64,000 nt of DNA from Bordetella parapertussis. GTDB taxonomy: Bacteria > Pseudomonadota > Gammaproteobacteria > Burkholderiales > SG8-39. Made by a program: the position numbers and the translations under genes. The stretch lies in the NCBI GenBank assembly GCA_945862265.1, contig CAMAXP010000016.1, positions 26,108 through 90,107 on the forward strand. Reading direction: 5' to 3'. The notes under the pieces were generated by a model. That model was not told the origin of the DNA and ran no database searches. It saw only the letters and a list, made by a program, of their open reading frames with translations. How positions within the stretch are numbered: position 1 is the stretch's first letter; every line of letters begins with the position of its first letter. This document shows positions 9,858 through 21,000 of this stretch, one piece after another.

Positions 9858-11717
9858 GTGAACCGATACCCCGCCTGGAAATACGCCCTCATCGCGCTCT
9901 CCGTGGTGATCGCATTCCTGTACACGCTGCCCAACTTCTACGGCGAATCGCCTGCCGTGCAGGTGTCCAGCGGCAAGGCCACCGTCAAGATCGACGCCTC
10001 GGTGCTCGCGCGCGTCGAGGAAGCCTTCAAGAAGGGCAACGTCGCCTACACGGCAGCGCTGATCGATGTCAACAGCGTCCGCGTTCGCTTCGCGGACACC
10101 GACACGCAACTCAAGGCCAAGGACCTCGCCACGCAGGCCCTGAACCCGGATCCGGCCAACCCGACCTACGTGGTCGCGCTGAACCTGCTTTCGTCCTCGC
10201 CCAACTGGCTGACCGCCATCCACGCGCTGCCGATGTACCTCGGCCTCGACCTGCGCGGCGGCGTGCACTTCCTGCTCCAGGTGGACATGCAGGCGGCCCT
10301 CACCAAGCGCCTCGACAGCCTCGCCGGGGATGCCCGCAGCCAGCTGCGCGAGAAGAACATCCGGCACTCGGGCATCGCGCGCGAAGGCCAGAACGTGCGC
10401 GTGCGCTTTCGCGACGCCGAGACCCGCGAGAAAGCCAAGCGCCTGATCCAGGACAGCATCCCCGACCTGCAGCTGACGGAATCCCTGGACGGCGAGGAGT
10501 TCCGCCTCTCCGGCTCGCTGAAGCAGGAGGCCGCCAAGCGCACGCAGGAGTACGCGCTGAAGCAGAACATCACAACCCTGCACAACCGGATCAACGAACT
10601 GGGTGTCGCCGAGCCGGTGATCCAACAGCAGGGCGCCGACCGCATCGTTGTACAACTACCCGGCGTGCAGGACACGGCCAAGGCCAAGGACATCCTCGGC
10701 CGCACGGCCAGCCTCGAAATCCGCATGGTGGACGAGGAGAGGATGAACCCCGAGACGCTGGCCGCGGCGGCCAGGGGCGAAGTGCCGTTCGGCGACGAGT
10801 ACTACGTCGAGAGGAACGGCGCCCCGCTGCTTGTGAAGAAGGCCGTGGTCCTCACCGGCGACCGGCTGACCGACGCGCAGCCCGGGTTCGACAACCAGAC
10901 CCAGGAGCCCGCGGTGCACTTGACGCTTGACGGCACCGGCGCGCGCATCTTCCGCGATGTAACGCGGGAAAGCGTCGGCAAGCGCATGGCAATCCTGCTG
11001 ATCGAAAAAGGCAAGGGCGAAGTCGTGACCGCCCCGGTGATCCGCGCCGAAATCGGTGGCGGCCGTGTCCAGATTTCGGGACGCATGAACACCATGGAAG
11101 CGAACGACACGGCGCTGCTCCTGCGCGCCGGTTCGCTGGCGGCGCCGATGGAAATCATCGAGGAGCGCACCGTCGGCCCGAGCCTGGGCAAGGACAACAT
11201 CGAGAAGGGCTTCAACTCCACCAAGTGGGGGTTCATGGCCATCGTCGTGTTCATGTCGGCGTACTACGTGCTGTTCGGCCTGATCTCCTCGGTGGCACTG
11301 GGCGCGAACCTGCTCTTCCTGGTGGCCCTGCTGTCGCTCCTGCAGGCCACCCTCACGCTGCCCGGCATCGCCGCCATTGCGCTGACCCTGGGCATGGCGA
11401 TCGACGCCAACGTGCTGATCAACGAGCGCATCCGCGAGGAAGTCCGTGGCGGCGCCACGCCGCAGGCGGCCATCAGCGCGGGCTACGACCGCGCCTTCGG
11501 CACCATCCTGGACTCGAACATCACCACGCTGATTGCGGGCCTCGCGCTGCTGATCTTCGGCTCGGGCGCGGTGCGCGGGTTCGCCGTGGTCCACTGCCTG
11601 GGCATCCTCACCTCGATCTTCTCGTCGGTGATGGTGTCGCGCGCGATCGTCAACCTGATCTACGGTCACCGGCGGCGGGTGCAGCACCTGTCCATCGGCG
11701 ACACCGGCTGGAAGTAA
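9858..11717 (+). CDS. secD: Protein translocase subunit SecD
   Basis: A 619-residue RND-family membrane protein that uses the proton gradient to pull exported proteins through SecYEG. After a first membrane helix (YALIALSVVIAFLYTLP) comes the conserved P1 motif MYLGLDLRGGVHFLLQVD, a large periplasmic domain with GVQDTAKAKDILGRTA, and C-terminal helices including TLGMAIDANVLINERIREE. The GTG start at 9858 (VNRYPAWKY) matches family N-termini. It is 34 bp after yajC and 6 bp before secF. Confidence 0.97.
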   Translation: MNRYPAWKYALIALSVVIAFLYTLPNFYGESPAVQVSSGKATVKIDASVLARVEEAFKKGNVAYTAALIDVNSVRVRFADTDTQLKAKDLATQALNPDPANPTYVVALNLLSSSPNWLTAIHALPMYLGLDLRGGVHFLLQVDMQAALTKRLDSLAGDARSQLREKNIRHSGIAREGQNVRVRFRDAETREKAKRLIQDSIPDLQLTESLDGEEFRLSGSLKQEAAKRTQEYALKQNITTLHNRINELGVAEPVIQQQGADRIVVQLPGVQDTAKAKDILGRTASLEIRMVDEERMNPETLAAAARGEVPFGDEYYVERNGAPLLVKKAVVLTGDRLTDAQPGFDNQTQEPAVHLTLDGTGARIFRDVTRESVGKRMAILLIEKGKGEVVTAPVIRAEIGGGRVQISGRMNTMEANDTALLLRAGSLAAPMEIIEERTVGPSLGKDNIEKGFNSTKWGFMAIVVFMSAYYVLFGLISSVALGANLLFLVALLSLLQATLTLPGIAAIALTLGMAIDANVLINERIREEVRGGATPQAAISAGYDRAFGTILDSNITTLIAGLALLIFGSGAVRGFAVVHCLGILTSIFSSVMVSRAIVNLIYGHRRRVQHLSIGDTGWK

Positions 11718-11723
11718 GCGACC

Positions 11724-12668
11724 ATGGAATTCTTCAAGATCCGCCGCACCATCCCGTTCATGCGGCATGCGCTGGTGTTCAACATCATTTCGCTCGTCAC
11801 CTTCCTCCTCGCCGTCGCGTTCCTCGTGACCAAGGGCCTGCACTTCTCGGTGGAATTCACCGGCGGCACGGTCATGGAAATCAGCTACAAGGACACGGCC
11901 GACGTGGACCGGATCCGCAGCGCGCTGGACAAGGCCGGATTCAAGGACACCGCGGTGCAGAATTTCGGGTCCTCCCGCGACGTCATGATCCGGATGCCGC
12001 TCGTGCAAGGTCAGTCGAGCGCCGACCTGTCGCAGAAAGTGCTCTCCACGCTGCAGGCAGACAACAAGGGCGCGGAACTGCGTCGCGTCGAATTCGTGGG
12101 CCCGCAGGTGGGCAAGGAACTGGCCGAGAACGGCGCACTGGCGCTTCTTGTCGTGTCTATCGGCATCGTGCTCTACCTGGCGCTGCGATTCGAATGGAAG
12201 TTCGGCCTGTCGGCGATCATCGCCAACCTGCACGACGTCGTGATCATCCTGGGCTTCTTCGCGCTCTTCCAGTGGGAATTCTCGCTGCCGGTACTCGCCG
12301 CGGTCCTTGCGGTGCTCGGCTACTCGGTCAACGAATCGGTGGTCGTGTTCGACCGGGTGCGCGAAAACTTCCGCAAGATGAGGAAGGCGAGCACGCCTGA
12401 CGTCATTGACGCCGCCATCACCGGCACCATCTCGCGCACGATCATCACGCACGGCAGCACGCAGCTCATGGTCACCACCATGCTCATCTTCGGCGGGCCG
12501 GCGCTGCACTACTTCGCGCTGGCGCTCACCATCGGCATCTGCTTCGGCATCTACTCTTCGGTACTGGTCGCGAGCCCGCTGCTGATGTGGCTGAAAGTCG
12601 ACCGCTCGCAGTTCATCAGCAAGGCGAAGAAAGGCAAGCGCGAGGAAAATGACGGCGCAGTCGTCTAG
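11724..12668 (+). CDS. secF: Protein translocase subunit SecF
   Basis: A 314-residue partner of SecD. Signature segments are FSVEFTGGTVMEISY, VGPQVGKELAENGALAL, FEWKFGLSAIIANLHDVVIILG, GYSVNESVVVFDRVREN and TISRTIITHGSTQLMV, covering six expected membrane helices. It ends with a short lysine-rich tail. It follows secD at 6 bp and converges, 12 bp away, with the next gene. Confidence 0.97.
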   Translation: MEFFKIRRTIPFMRHALVFNIISLVTFLLAVAFLVTKGLHFSVEFTGGTVMEISYKDTADVDRIRSALDKAGFKDTAVQNFGSSRDVMIRMPLVQGQSSADLSQKVLSTLQADNKGAELRRVEFVGPQVGKELAENGALALLVVSIGIVLYLALRFEWKFGLSAIIANLHDVVIILGFFALFQWEFSLPVLAAVLAVLGYSVNESVVVFDRVRENFRKMRKASTPDVIDAAITGTISRTIITHGSTQLMVTTMLIFGGPALHYFALALTIGICFGIYSSVLVASPLLMWLKVDRSQFISKAKKGKREENDGAVV

Positions 12669-12680
12669 GACCGCCCCGCG

Positions 12681-14690
12681 CTACTTGAGGATCTGCACCA
12701 GGTTGTTGTAGTCGTCGGTCCAGAGCCTCCATAAGGGCCGCTCTTCCACCGGCTCGGACACATCCTTGATGACCTTGTCCTCGAGCGCCTTCCTGTCCAG
12801 GGACACGAGCACCCAGTCGCTCTGCGTGCGGTCCTCCTCGCCCTTCTCATAGACGCTCACGGCATGCGCGCCAGAAATCCTGGCGAGCTGGCCGACGACG
12901 GGGCCGAGGTTGAGGAAGCGGTTGGAGACATGGAACGCGATGATGCCGCCGGGCTTCATGTGCCGCAGGTAGACGGCCAGCGCCTCCCTGGTAATAAGGT
13001 GGACGGGAATCGAGTCGCTTGAAAACGCGTCCACGGCCAGCACGTCGAACTTCTCCGGCGCGTCGCGCTCGAGCGTCAGGCGCGCGTCGCCGAGTGCGAC
13101 CTCGATCTTGGCCTCGCTGTCGCCGAGGTACTTGAAATCGCTCCGGGCAATGGTCACCACGGCCGGGTTGATGTCGTAGAACTTGTAGAAATCGCCCTTG
13201 CGGCCGTACCCGGCCAGCGTGCCCGTGCCCAGCCCGACCACGCCGACGCGAATCGGCCCACCGGCCTGTTTGGACGCTATGGCCTTGCCTATGCCTGAAG
13301 TGACCTGGTAGTAGCTGGTCAGCTCTTGGCGCTTGGAGCCGTTCATGTACTGCTCGCCGTGCATGATGGTGCCGTGGAGCAGGCGCCGGAGGTGGTCTTC
13401 CTCGCCCTCGGTGCCGTACTCCTTGACCCTGAGCACGCCGTAGAAATTGCGCACCGTCAGGCGGGCGTAGTCCTGGAACTTGATCGCGTCGTAGGTTACC
13501 GCCCCCGTCGTGCCGAGAAGCAGCACCAGGCTCGCGCCCAGCGCAATGCGATTCAGCGACCGGTAGACGATCGCTGCCAGCAGCGCACAGGCCGCCAATC
13601 CGATGCCGAGTTCGTAATAGGCCTTGAATGCGAGCGGCGCAACAACGGCGACGAACAATCCACCGAGCGCACCGCCCACCGACACCCACAGGTAGAAGGC
13701 CGTCAGGTGGCGGTTCGCCGGCCGCAGGCGGTACAGCTCGCCATGGCAGAACATGCACGCAATGAAGAGCCCGGTCAGGAATACGCCCAGCTGCACGTAC
13801 AGGTCGAACTGGTGGTCCGGCTCGACCAGCAGCCAGGCCATCGCACCGACGGCCGCAAGGACCACGGGCCACCACCATGCCTGGCGATACAGCCCCTGGC
13901 CCTCGAAGCAGAGGATGAAGGTGAGCAGGTACAGCGTCAGGGGCGCCAGCCACAGCAGCGGAATCGCGGCAATGTTCTGGGTGATGTGGTTCGTGACCGC
14001 CAGCAGGATCACCGACCCGGTGGCCGACAACGCCAGCCACAGCGCTATCTCCCGGCCGCGGGGTGCGGGGGCATCGGCGACGACGGCCGATGCATCGGCG
14101 AGCGCTCCGGGCTGCGCCTTCGCAGCCGTCCACGCGAGCGCTGAGCACAGAACCGCGAACCCCGCGAACATCCACGACCACCCGTACACCTGCTGGCCAT
14201 TGGTCAGGTTGGGCTCGACGAACAGCGGGTAGCCGACCAAAGCGAGGAGCGAGGCGAAATTGGAAACCGCGAACAGGCGATACGGGTTCGCCCCGGGCCG
14301 CGCGCGGGAGAACCAGGCTTGCACCAACGGGCTCGTTGACGAGATCAGCAGGTACGGCAGCCCTACGGTAGCCGTGAGCAGGAGCAGGATCCGCGAGATC
14401 GGCTCACTGCCGCCTTCCGGCTTCCAGGACGGGTCCGGCAGGATCGGCAGCGTGGCGGCCGCCGCGGCCAGCAGGATCGTGTGCAGGATCGCCTGTCCCC
14501 TGGGCCCCAGTTTGGCCGAGGTGGCATGCGCATACGCATAACCCGCAAGCAGGATGCACTGGAAGAACAGCATGCAGGTGGTCCAGACCGCCGCCGTGCC
14601 GCCGAACCACGGCAGGATCAGCCGCGCGATCAGCGGCTGGACAAGAAACAGCAGGAACGAGGACAGGAAGATCGTGATTGCGTAAAGCAT
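12681..14690 (-). CDS. Membrane-anchored spermidine-synthase-like protein (fused MFS/spermidine synthase)
   Basis: A 669-residue fusion. Roughly residues 1-400 are highly hydrophobic, with about ten membrane helices starting LYAITIFLSSFLLFLVQPL. The remaining cytosolic part resembles the Rossmann-fold catalytic domain of spermidine synthase: VGLGTGTLAGYG (S-adenosylmethionine-type loop), FYDINPAVVTIARS, LGDARLTLE and DVLAVDAFSSDSIPVHLIT. Such fusions are common but their substrates are not established, so aminopropyl transfer is only a family-level suggestion. It is a single minus-strand gene between secF and purB. Confidence 0.8.
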   Translation of the reverse strand: MLYAITIFLSSFLLFLVQPLIARLILPWFGGTAAVWTTCMLFFQCILLAGYAYAHATSAKLGPRGQAILHTILLAAAAATLPILPDPSWKPEGGSEPISRILLLLTATVGLPYLLISSTSPLVQAWFSRARPGANPYRLFAVSNFASLLALVGYPLFVEPNLTNGQQVYGWSWMFAGFAVLCSALAWTAAKAQPGALADASAVVADAPAPRGREIALWLALSATGSVILLAVTNHITQNIAAIPLLWLAPLTLYLLTFILCFEGQGLYRQAWWWPVVLAAVGAMAWLLVEPDHQFDLYVQLGVFLTGLFIACMFCHGELYRLRPANRHLTAFYLWVSVGGALGGLFVAVVAPLAFKAYYELGIGLAACALLAAIVYRSLNRIALGASLVLLLGTTGAVTYDAIKFQDYARLTVRNFYGVLRVKEYGTEGEEDHLRRLLHGTIMHGEQYMNGSKRQELTSYYQVTSGIGKAIASKQAGGPIRVGVVGLGTGTLAGYGRKGDFYKFYDINPAVVTIARSDFKYLGDSEAKIEVALGDARLTLERDAPEKFDVLAVDAFSSDSIPVHLITREALAVYLRHMKPGGIIAFHVSNRFLNLGPVVGQLARISGAHAVSVYEKGEEDRTQSDWVLVSLDRKALEDKVIKDVSEPVEERPLWRLWTDDYNNLVQILK

Positions 14691-14733
14691 GGCCGAGGCG
14701 CGCGGCTAAGCGCGTCGTTGGGAAACGATTGGG

Positions 14734-16189
<1,456 letters not shown>

Positions 16190-16222
16190 CGACCTGCAAC
16201 AATTCCCCGGAAAAACGCCCAC

Positions 16223-16831
16223 ATGAAACTCCTTGGCTCGGTACCGAGTCCCTTCACGCGCAAAGTGCGCATCGTCCTCGCTGAGAAGCGCGTTGAATGC
16301 ACCTTCGAGCGCGTCGATGTCATGGCCGCCGACAGCCCCGTGCCGACGCACAACCCGCTCGGCAAGGTGCCGGTGCTCGTGCTTGACGACGGCGCCACCC
16401 TGTACGACTCGCGCGTCATCGCCGAATTCCTCGACACGGTTTCGCCGATCGGCTGGCTGATTCCGGAGGAGAGCCGGAACCGCATCGCCGTGCGCCGCTG
16501 GGAGGCGCTTGCCGATGGCGTGATCGACGCCGGCATCCTGATTCGCTACGAGCAGGCCCGCGACAAGGGCCAGCAGAGCCCGGCCTGGATCGAGCGGCAG
16601 ATGGGCAAGCTTGAGCGCGGCCTTGTGGAGATGGCGCACGAACTCGGGGACAAGCCCTGGTGCCACGGCAATGGGTTCACCCTGGCCGACATCGCTTTCG
16701 GCTGCACCCTCGGCTGGCTGTCCTTCCGCTTTACCGGCATCGACTGGCGCGGGCAGCACCCCAACCTCGCGCGCCACTTCGACAAGCTCTCCGAAAGGCC
16801 GGCGTTCGCGGATACCTTGCCTACGGCCTGA
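16223..16831 (+). CDS. Glutathione S-transferase family protein
   Basis: A 202-residue cytosolic protein with an N-terminal thioredoxin-like domain (residues 1-80) beginning MKLLGSVPSPFTRKVRIVLAEK. NPLGKVPVLVLDDG carries the cis-proline, and LYDSRVIAEFLD is the usual glutathione-contact segment. The C-terminal helical domain contains FTLADIAFGCTLGWL, with the conserved aspartate N-cap. It looks closest to the YibF-like group, whose substrates are unknown. The downstream membrane-protein gene starts 4 bp after its stop, so the two are probably co-transcribed. Confidence 0.88.
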   Translation: MKLLGSVPSPFTRKVRIVLAEKRVECTFERVDVMAADSPVPTHNPLGKVPVLVLDDGATLYDSRVIAEFLDTVSPIGWLIPEESRNRIAVRRWEALADGVIDAGILIRYEQARDKGQQSPAWIERQMGKLERGLVEMAHELGDKPWCHGNGFTLADIAFGCTLGWLSFRFTGIDWRGQHPNLARHFDKLSERPAFADTLPTA

Positions 16832-16835
16832 GCCG

Positions 16836-17291
16836 GTGAACGACGGTACGCTGCTGTTCGTCAATTTCGCAGCGTACTCGTGGCTCCTCCTCCTTCCCGC
16901 CACAGGGATTGAAGCCTGGGAACTGCGCAAGTCCCTGCCCGTCTCACCCGGGCGGCTTGCCGCGGTGGCCTGCCTCGCAAAGCTCGCCTCGACCGTGCTC
17001 GCAACGGTCGCCGTACTCGCGACCGGCTGGGTGCTGGGCTTCCTCGATGTGATAGCAGAGCCACAGGCCGGGGAGGGAGACATCGCCGCCCTGCTCCCGC
17101 TGGTGCCCTGCTTTTTCCTTTCGGTATGGTGCGAAACGCGGGTGGGCGGCCCACTGCTCAAAGGCATTCCGCGTGAAACCGTGCGTACCGCCTTTTTCCA
17201 CGCCAACCAGCTCGTTTACGCGATGCTCGCAATCGTGCCGGTGGTGCGATTCGCCAAGAGCGCCCTGGTGAACGGCCGCATCATCTGGTAG
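16836..17291 (+). CDS. Small multi-pass membrane protein of unknown function
   Basis: A 151-residue protein if started at the GTG at 16836 (VNDGTLLFVNFAAYSW). Three to four hydrophobic segments are visible: LFVNFAAYSWLLLLPATGI, LASTVLATVAVLATGWVLGFL, IAALLPLVPCFFLSVW and LVYAMLAIVPVVRFA. I do not recognise the family. It follows the GST gene at 4 bp and ends at a GC-rich inverted repeat (CCGGCC..GGCCGG, 17292-17309) before the convergent FecR-domain gene. No function can be assigned. Confidence 0.6.
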   Translation: MNDGTLLFVNFAAYSWLLLLPATGIEAWELRKSLPVSPGRLAAVACLAKLASTVLATVAVLATGWVLGFLDVIAEPQAGEGDIAALLPLVPCFFLSVWCETRVGGPLLKGIPRETVRTAFFHANQLVYAMLAIVPVVRFAKSALVNGRIIW

Positions 17292-17318
17292 CCGGCCGCG
17301 AGGGGCCGGTTGCCCTCG

Positions 17319-18050
17319 CTATTTGACTGCGCACTCCCCTTCCTTGGCCTTGCCCACGCCCCGGCCATCGGATTTGTTCTGGCTGATGCTCTGCGGCATG
17401 CTGACGATGATGCCTTGCTGCGGCGGCACCACCGCCGGTGCGGAGGTCGAACTGCGCACATAGCCGAATTGCCCGGTGGACACCACCTGCTGGCCGGCGC
17501 CGTTCCTGACCACGATCGCGCCGTCCGCAACATCCAGGTGCATGCCGTTCTCCGGCGGCTTTCCGGTCGCCGTCGGCACACCGCCACAGTCGCCCTGGCA
17601 GATCAGCGCCCCGAAATGCGTGCCGCGGATGCCGATCGTCGCAGTTTCGGCCTCGAACTTGACCGCGTCCTGGTTGCGCTTGCCGATGAGCCCGGTCACC
17701 GCGCGTATGCCCCCTTTCAACATCCCCAGGACCACGTTGTCCGACTTCGGCTCGCTCTCGATGTAGTTGTAGGCAGTAATGGCCAACTGCGAGCCCGGCC
17801 GCAGGACGACTTCGCCGCCGTCCTGGAACTTGATGCGCGCATAGGTCTCCTGCTCCGTATGCAGGGTATCGCCCTCGCGCACCTCGGATTTCACTGAGAT
17901 CACACGACTGGTCCCGTCTACACGCTTGGCCGTAAGCAGGCCGGACAGGTGCGTTACCCGTCCCACCGGACCCGCAGCATGAGCGCTTTGAATTGAAAGG
18001 ACCGGCACCAGGAAAGCAAGGCTGGCGATGGCTGTGGCAAGGGTACGCAT
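17319..18050 (-). CDS. FecR-domain secreted protein beside the two-partner secretion locus
   Basis: A 243-residue protein with a signal peptide (MRTLATAIASLAFLVPVLS, likely cut after SAHA) and a FecR domain around residues 35-150, with RVTHLSGLL, VREGDTLHTEQETYARIKF, VVLRPGSQLAI and ATIGIRGTHF. The start at 18050 is preferred over one 24 bp upstream because it gives a clean signal peptide and follows GGAAAA. Unlike the anti-sigma FecR of iron signalling, it has no sigma-factor neighbour and appears periplasmic or exported. It lies 14 bp downstream of the giant TpsA gene and is probably co-transcribed with it. A cysteine pair (CQGDC) is visible. A role in handling or anchoring the exoprotein is inference. 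Confidence 0.75.
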   Translation of the reverse strand: MRTLATAIASLAFLVPVLSIQSAHAAGPVGRVTHLSGLLTAKRVDGTSRVISVKSEVREGDTLHTEQETYARIKFQDGGEVVLRPGSQLAITAYNYIESEPKSDNVVLGMLKGGIRAVTGLIGKRNQDAVKFEAETATIGIRGTHFGALICQGDCGGVPTATGKPPENGMHLDVADGAIVVRNGAGQQVVSTGQFGYVRSSTSAPAVVPPQQGIIVSMPQSISQNKSDGRGVGKAKEGECAVK

Positions 18051-18064
18051 TGGCGATTTTCCGG

Positions 18065-21000
18065 TCAAGTGCATGCGGCCGCCTTCTTGCCCTGGGTTTT
18101 GCTGTCGCCCTTCTTGGCCTGCGACGACTCGGGTTTTTTCTTGTCGTCTTTCTTGTCGTCCTTCTTGTCGTCCTTCTTGTCGTCTTTCTTGTCATCCGCC
18201 TTGCTGTCGGAGCTCGCAGTCTTGCTATCCGAACCCGACGAGCCTCCGCTGCTGCCTCCGGAAGACGAGCCGGAGGAGCTTCCGCCCGAGCCGCTACTGT
18301 CTGACGAAGACACGGTCGATCCGCCGGAAGACCCCGAGGATCCGCCGCTATCGCTTGTCGAAGTCGTCGACGAACTGCCGGCGCCTGATGCAGGCAGTGA
18401 ATTCAAACTGCTTCCGCTGGTGGAACTGGAGGACGAGGAGGAAGAGCTCGTCGATGAACCGCCTCCGAAACTTCCTTCGGTGCCGCCCACCGTAAAGCCC
18501 ACCGCGATGAGTTTCAGCGGGCTGGCTCCGGCACCCGCAGTGCCTGTCTGCGTGTTCGCTGACTGCGTTGTCTCGGTCGATGAAGTACTCGAGCTCGACG
18601 TTGTAGAGGTTGTAGAGGTTGTCGTACTCACAGTAGCGGTTGGCGTCACCGTCTGGGTCGTTGCGACAATCGCGCTCAGCACCTGCGTGACGGCCGGCTG
18701 GACATTCGACGCAGCCGCAGGGACGTCGGACAGGGTGTTGCCGGTGATGGCATCCACGATCGTGAAGTTTCCGCCGACCGTCACGTCGAGCCGGCCGGCG
18801 CGCGTGGTCAGGGTTGCACTTCCCCCCGCCGCGATGACGGCACTGGCGCCCGTCAGGTTCGCGCCCGTGGAACCTGACGCGACCGACAGATTCCCGCCTG
18901 CGCTGACGCCGATGGGTCCGGTCCCCGCATTCAGGCTCGCCAGCACGATGTTTCCGGCGGGCGCGGCGTACCCGATGCTGCCGCCGTTCGAGGTTGTCGT
19001 CGCCCCGGAGGACATGCTGACGCTGCCGGTCAACGCCGTGGCGGAAATGTTGCCTTTGTTGCTGGTGATACTTGCGTTCTGGACCAGGTTGTCGCCTGCC
19101 GACAGCGAGATGACCGCCCCGCTTCCGGTGCTGGTGAGCGGTCCGGCGATGGTCAAATCGTCGCCCGCACCTGCGGTTGCGCTGGCGGTGAGCACGATAT
19201 TTCCCGTGGAAGTAATCCCGGCACTGCCTACCGAAATCGGACTGTGCGCCACTATCGATACGTCCGGGCCGACATTGACCGGCCCCTGGATGTCGACTGC
19301 CCCGACGTTGTCGACCGAGAGTCTTCCCGTGGTGTCGATGGCATCAAGTCGTAGCGGTACGGCGTTTTTCAGCGCAATGTCCCCACCGGTGCTCGAAGTG
19401 GCACTGAAGCGGCGGATCTGGTTGCCGGCATCCGTGAGGGTTGTCCCGCCAAACGAACTCGTCTGGAGCGAGGCTGTCGCCGCGATTGGCGCGATCTGGG
19501 AGATGCTGCCGCTTTGAGCGGTCAGCAATACCGACGGCGCGGAAAGGCTGCCGACCACAAGGTTGTTGGCGGCCTGCGTGATTGTCGCGACGGCAGAGCC
19601 TGTCAGGGCAATAGCGCCCCCTGTCTGACTGAAGTTGCCGTTGACCGTGAGGTTGCCGGTACCTGCCAGCGTGCCGCTGTTGATCGTGAACTGAGGCGTC
19701 GTCAGCTGCGAATTCACCGTGAGCTTGCTTGTCGATCCGCCATCCAGGACCAGCGCCCCGCTGCTGGTGATCGTATTCAGGGTGGTACTCGCACCAACGG
19801 TGCCGGCGTCATACGTGACCGTCACACCCTGCGGAATGGTCACGGCCAGCACGTTGTTCGCGTCCGGCAGCGCATTCCCCTGCCAGTTGGATGCCAGCGA
19901 CCAGTTGCCGGTCGCTGCGCCGGCCCAGTCCACATTGGTCGCCTGGGAGATGTTCGCGCTCAACGGACCCGGGGAAGCCACGACATAGTTTCCTGCGTCC
20001 TTGCCTAACAGCGCTATTGCCGCAGGCGTCACGATCTTCGCATTGCCCGCATTCCTGTCCGAGAAGGTGCCCGTGCCGCCGTTCAGCGTCACAACATCCC
20101 CGGAATACACGCCAGAGACAATAGTTGCCGAGGACGTATTCAACGTCGCCGCATTGTTTCCGTTGTAAGGCCTGCTGTTGGCGCCGACGCCGCTCGAGGT
20201 CAGCGTGGCGGGCGTAATGACGCCTGTGGTGTTGTTCACCAGGGTCACGGCGTAGTTCGCTCCGCCATTGCCGTCGGCAATCACCGCGGCCGGAACGAGT
20301 GTCTTGCCGGTGCCCGCATCCTTGGTCGTGTAGGCCTCTGAAAAGACAGCGGTATCGGTCCCTTTCAACGTTCCGCCAGTGATGGTCGGTGCACCTGCGG
20401 CGCTCACGGTTGAGTCATAGACTTTCGTATTCGCGACCGCGCTGACCGTCAATGGCGCGGACGAGATCGACCCTATCGCGGCGTTCGCCGAAAAGGCCGA
20501 CAACTGGTAGCCAAAAACGGGCTTTCCGTTCGTATCGGTCGCCGATGCGATCGCGAGACCGCTCGCGGTCACCGTCTTGCCCGCCCCGACGTTCTTGTCG
20601 TCATAGGTGGAGGCTGCAGGACTGCCGAGCACGGCCGTATCGCCATTGATCGTGCCCGACAGGGCCAGGTTCGCGGCGCTGACCGTCGCTTGCGCCGCGC
20701 CGTCGTATTGCTTGGTGACCGTGCCCGCAAGGGAAGGCGAGAGAACAGGAGCGACGCTGTACAACAATCCGTCGCCCACGCCCGCAACCCCGCCTCCGGG
20801 CGCTGCGGCATATTGCTTGAAACCGTAGGGCAGGGCCCCAGGCGCGTCATTGGCCGGATTGACGGAGTACACCAGCCAGCGCCCGTTGGGCGTGCTCAGT
20901 GCAGCGCCGCTCGAGTTGTTGGTGAACAGTGTCCCCGATAGCGTCAGCGCGTCACCGATTCCCGAGGCGCTCAGCAAAGCCCCGGTGCCGATACTGACTG

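Noticed and set aside
10656..12509. Long minus-strand frame (617 codons) opposite secD/secF
   Set aside because: It is antisense to two certain genes, rich in H, R, Q, D and V as expected for a GC-rich shadow, and shows no domain.
17292..17309. CCGGCC..GGCCGG inverted repeat as a bidirectional terminator
   Set aside because: The stem is only 6 bp and has no T-run on either side, so it is mentioned only as context.
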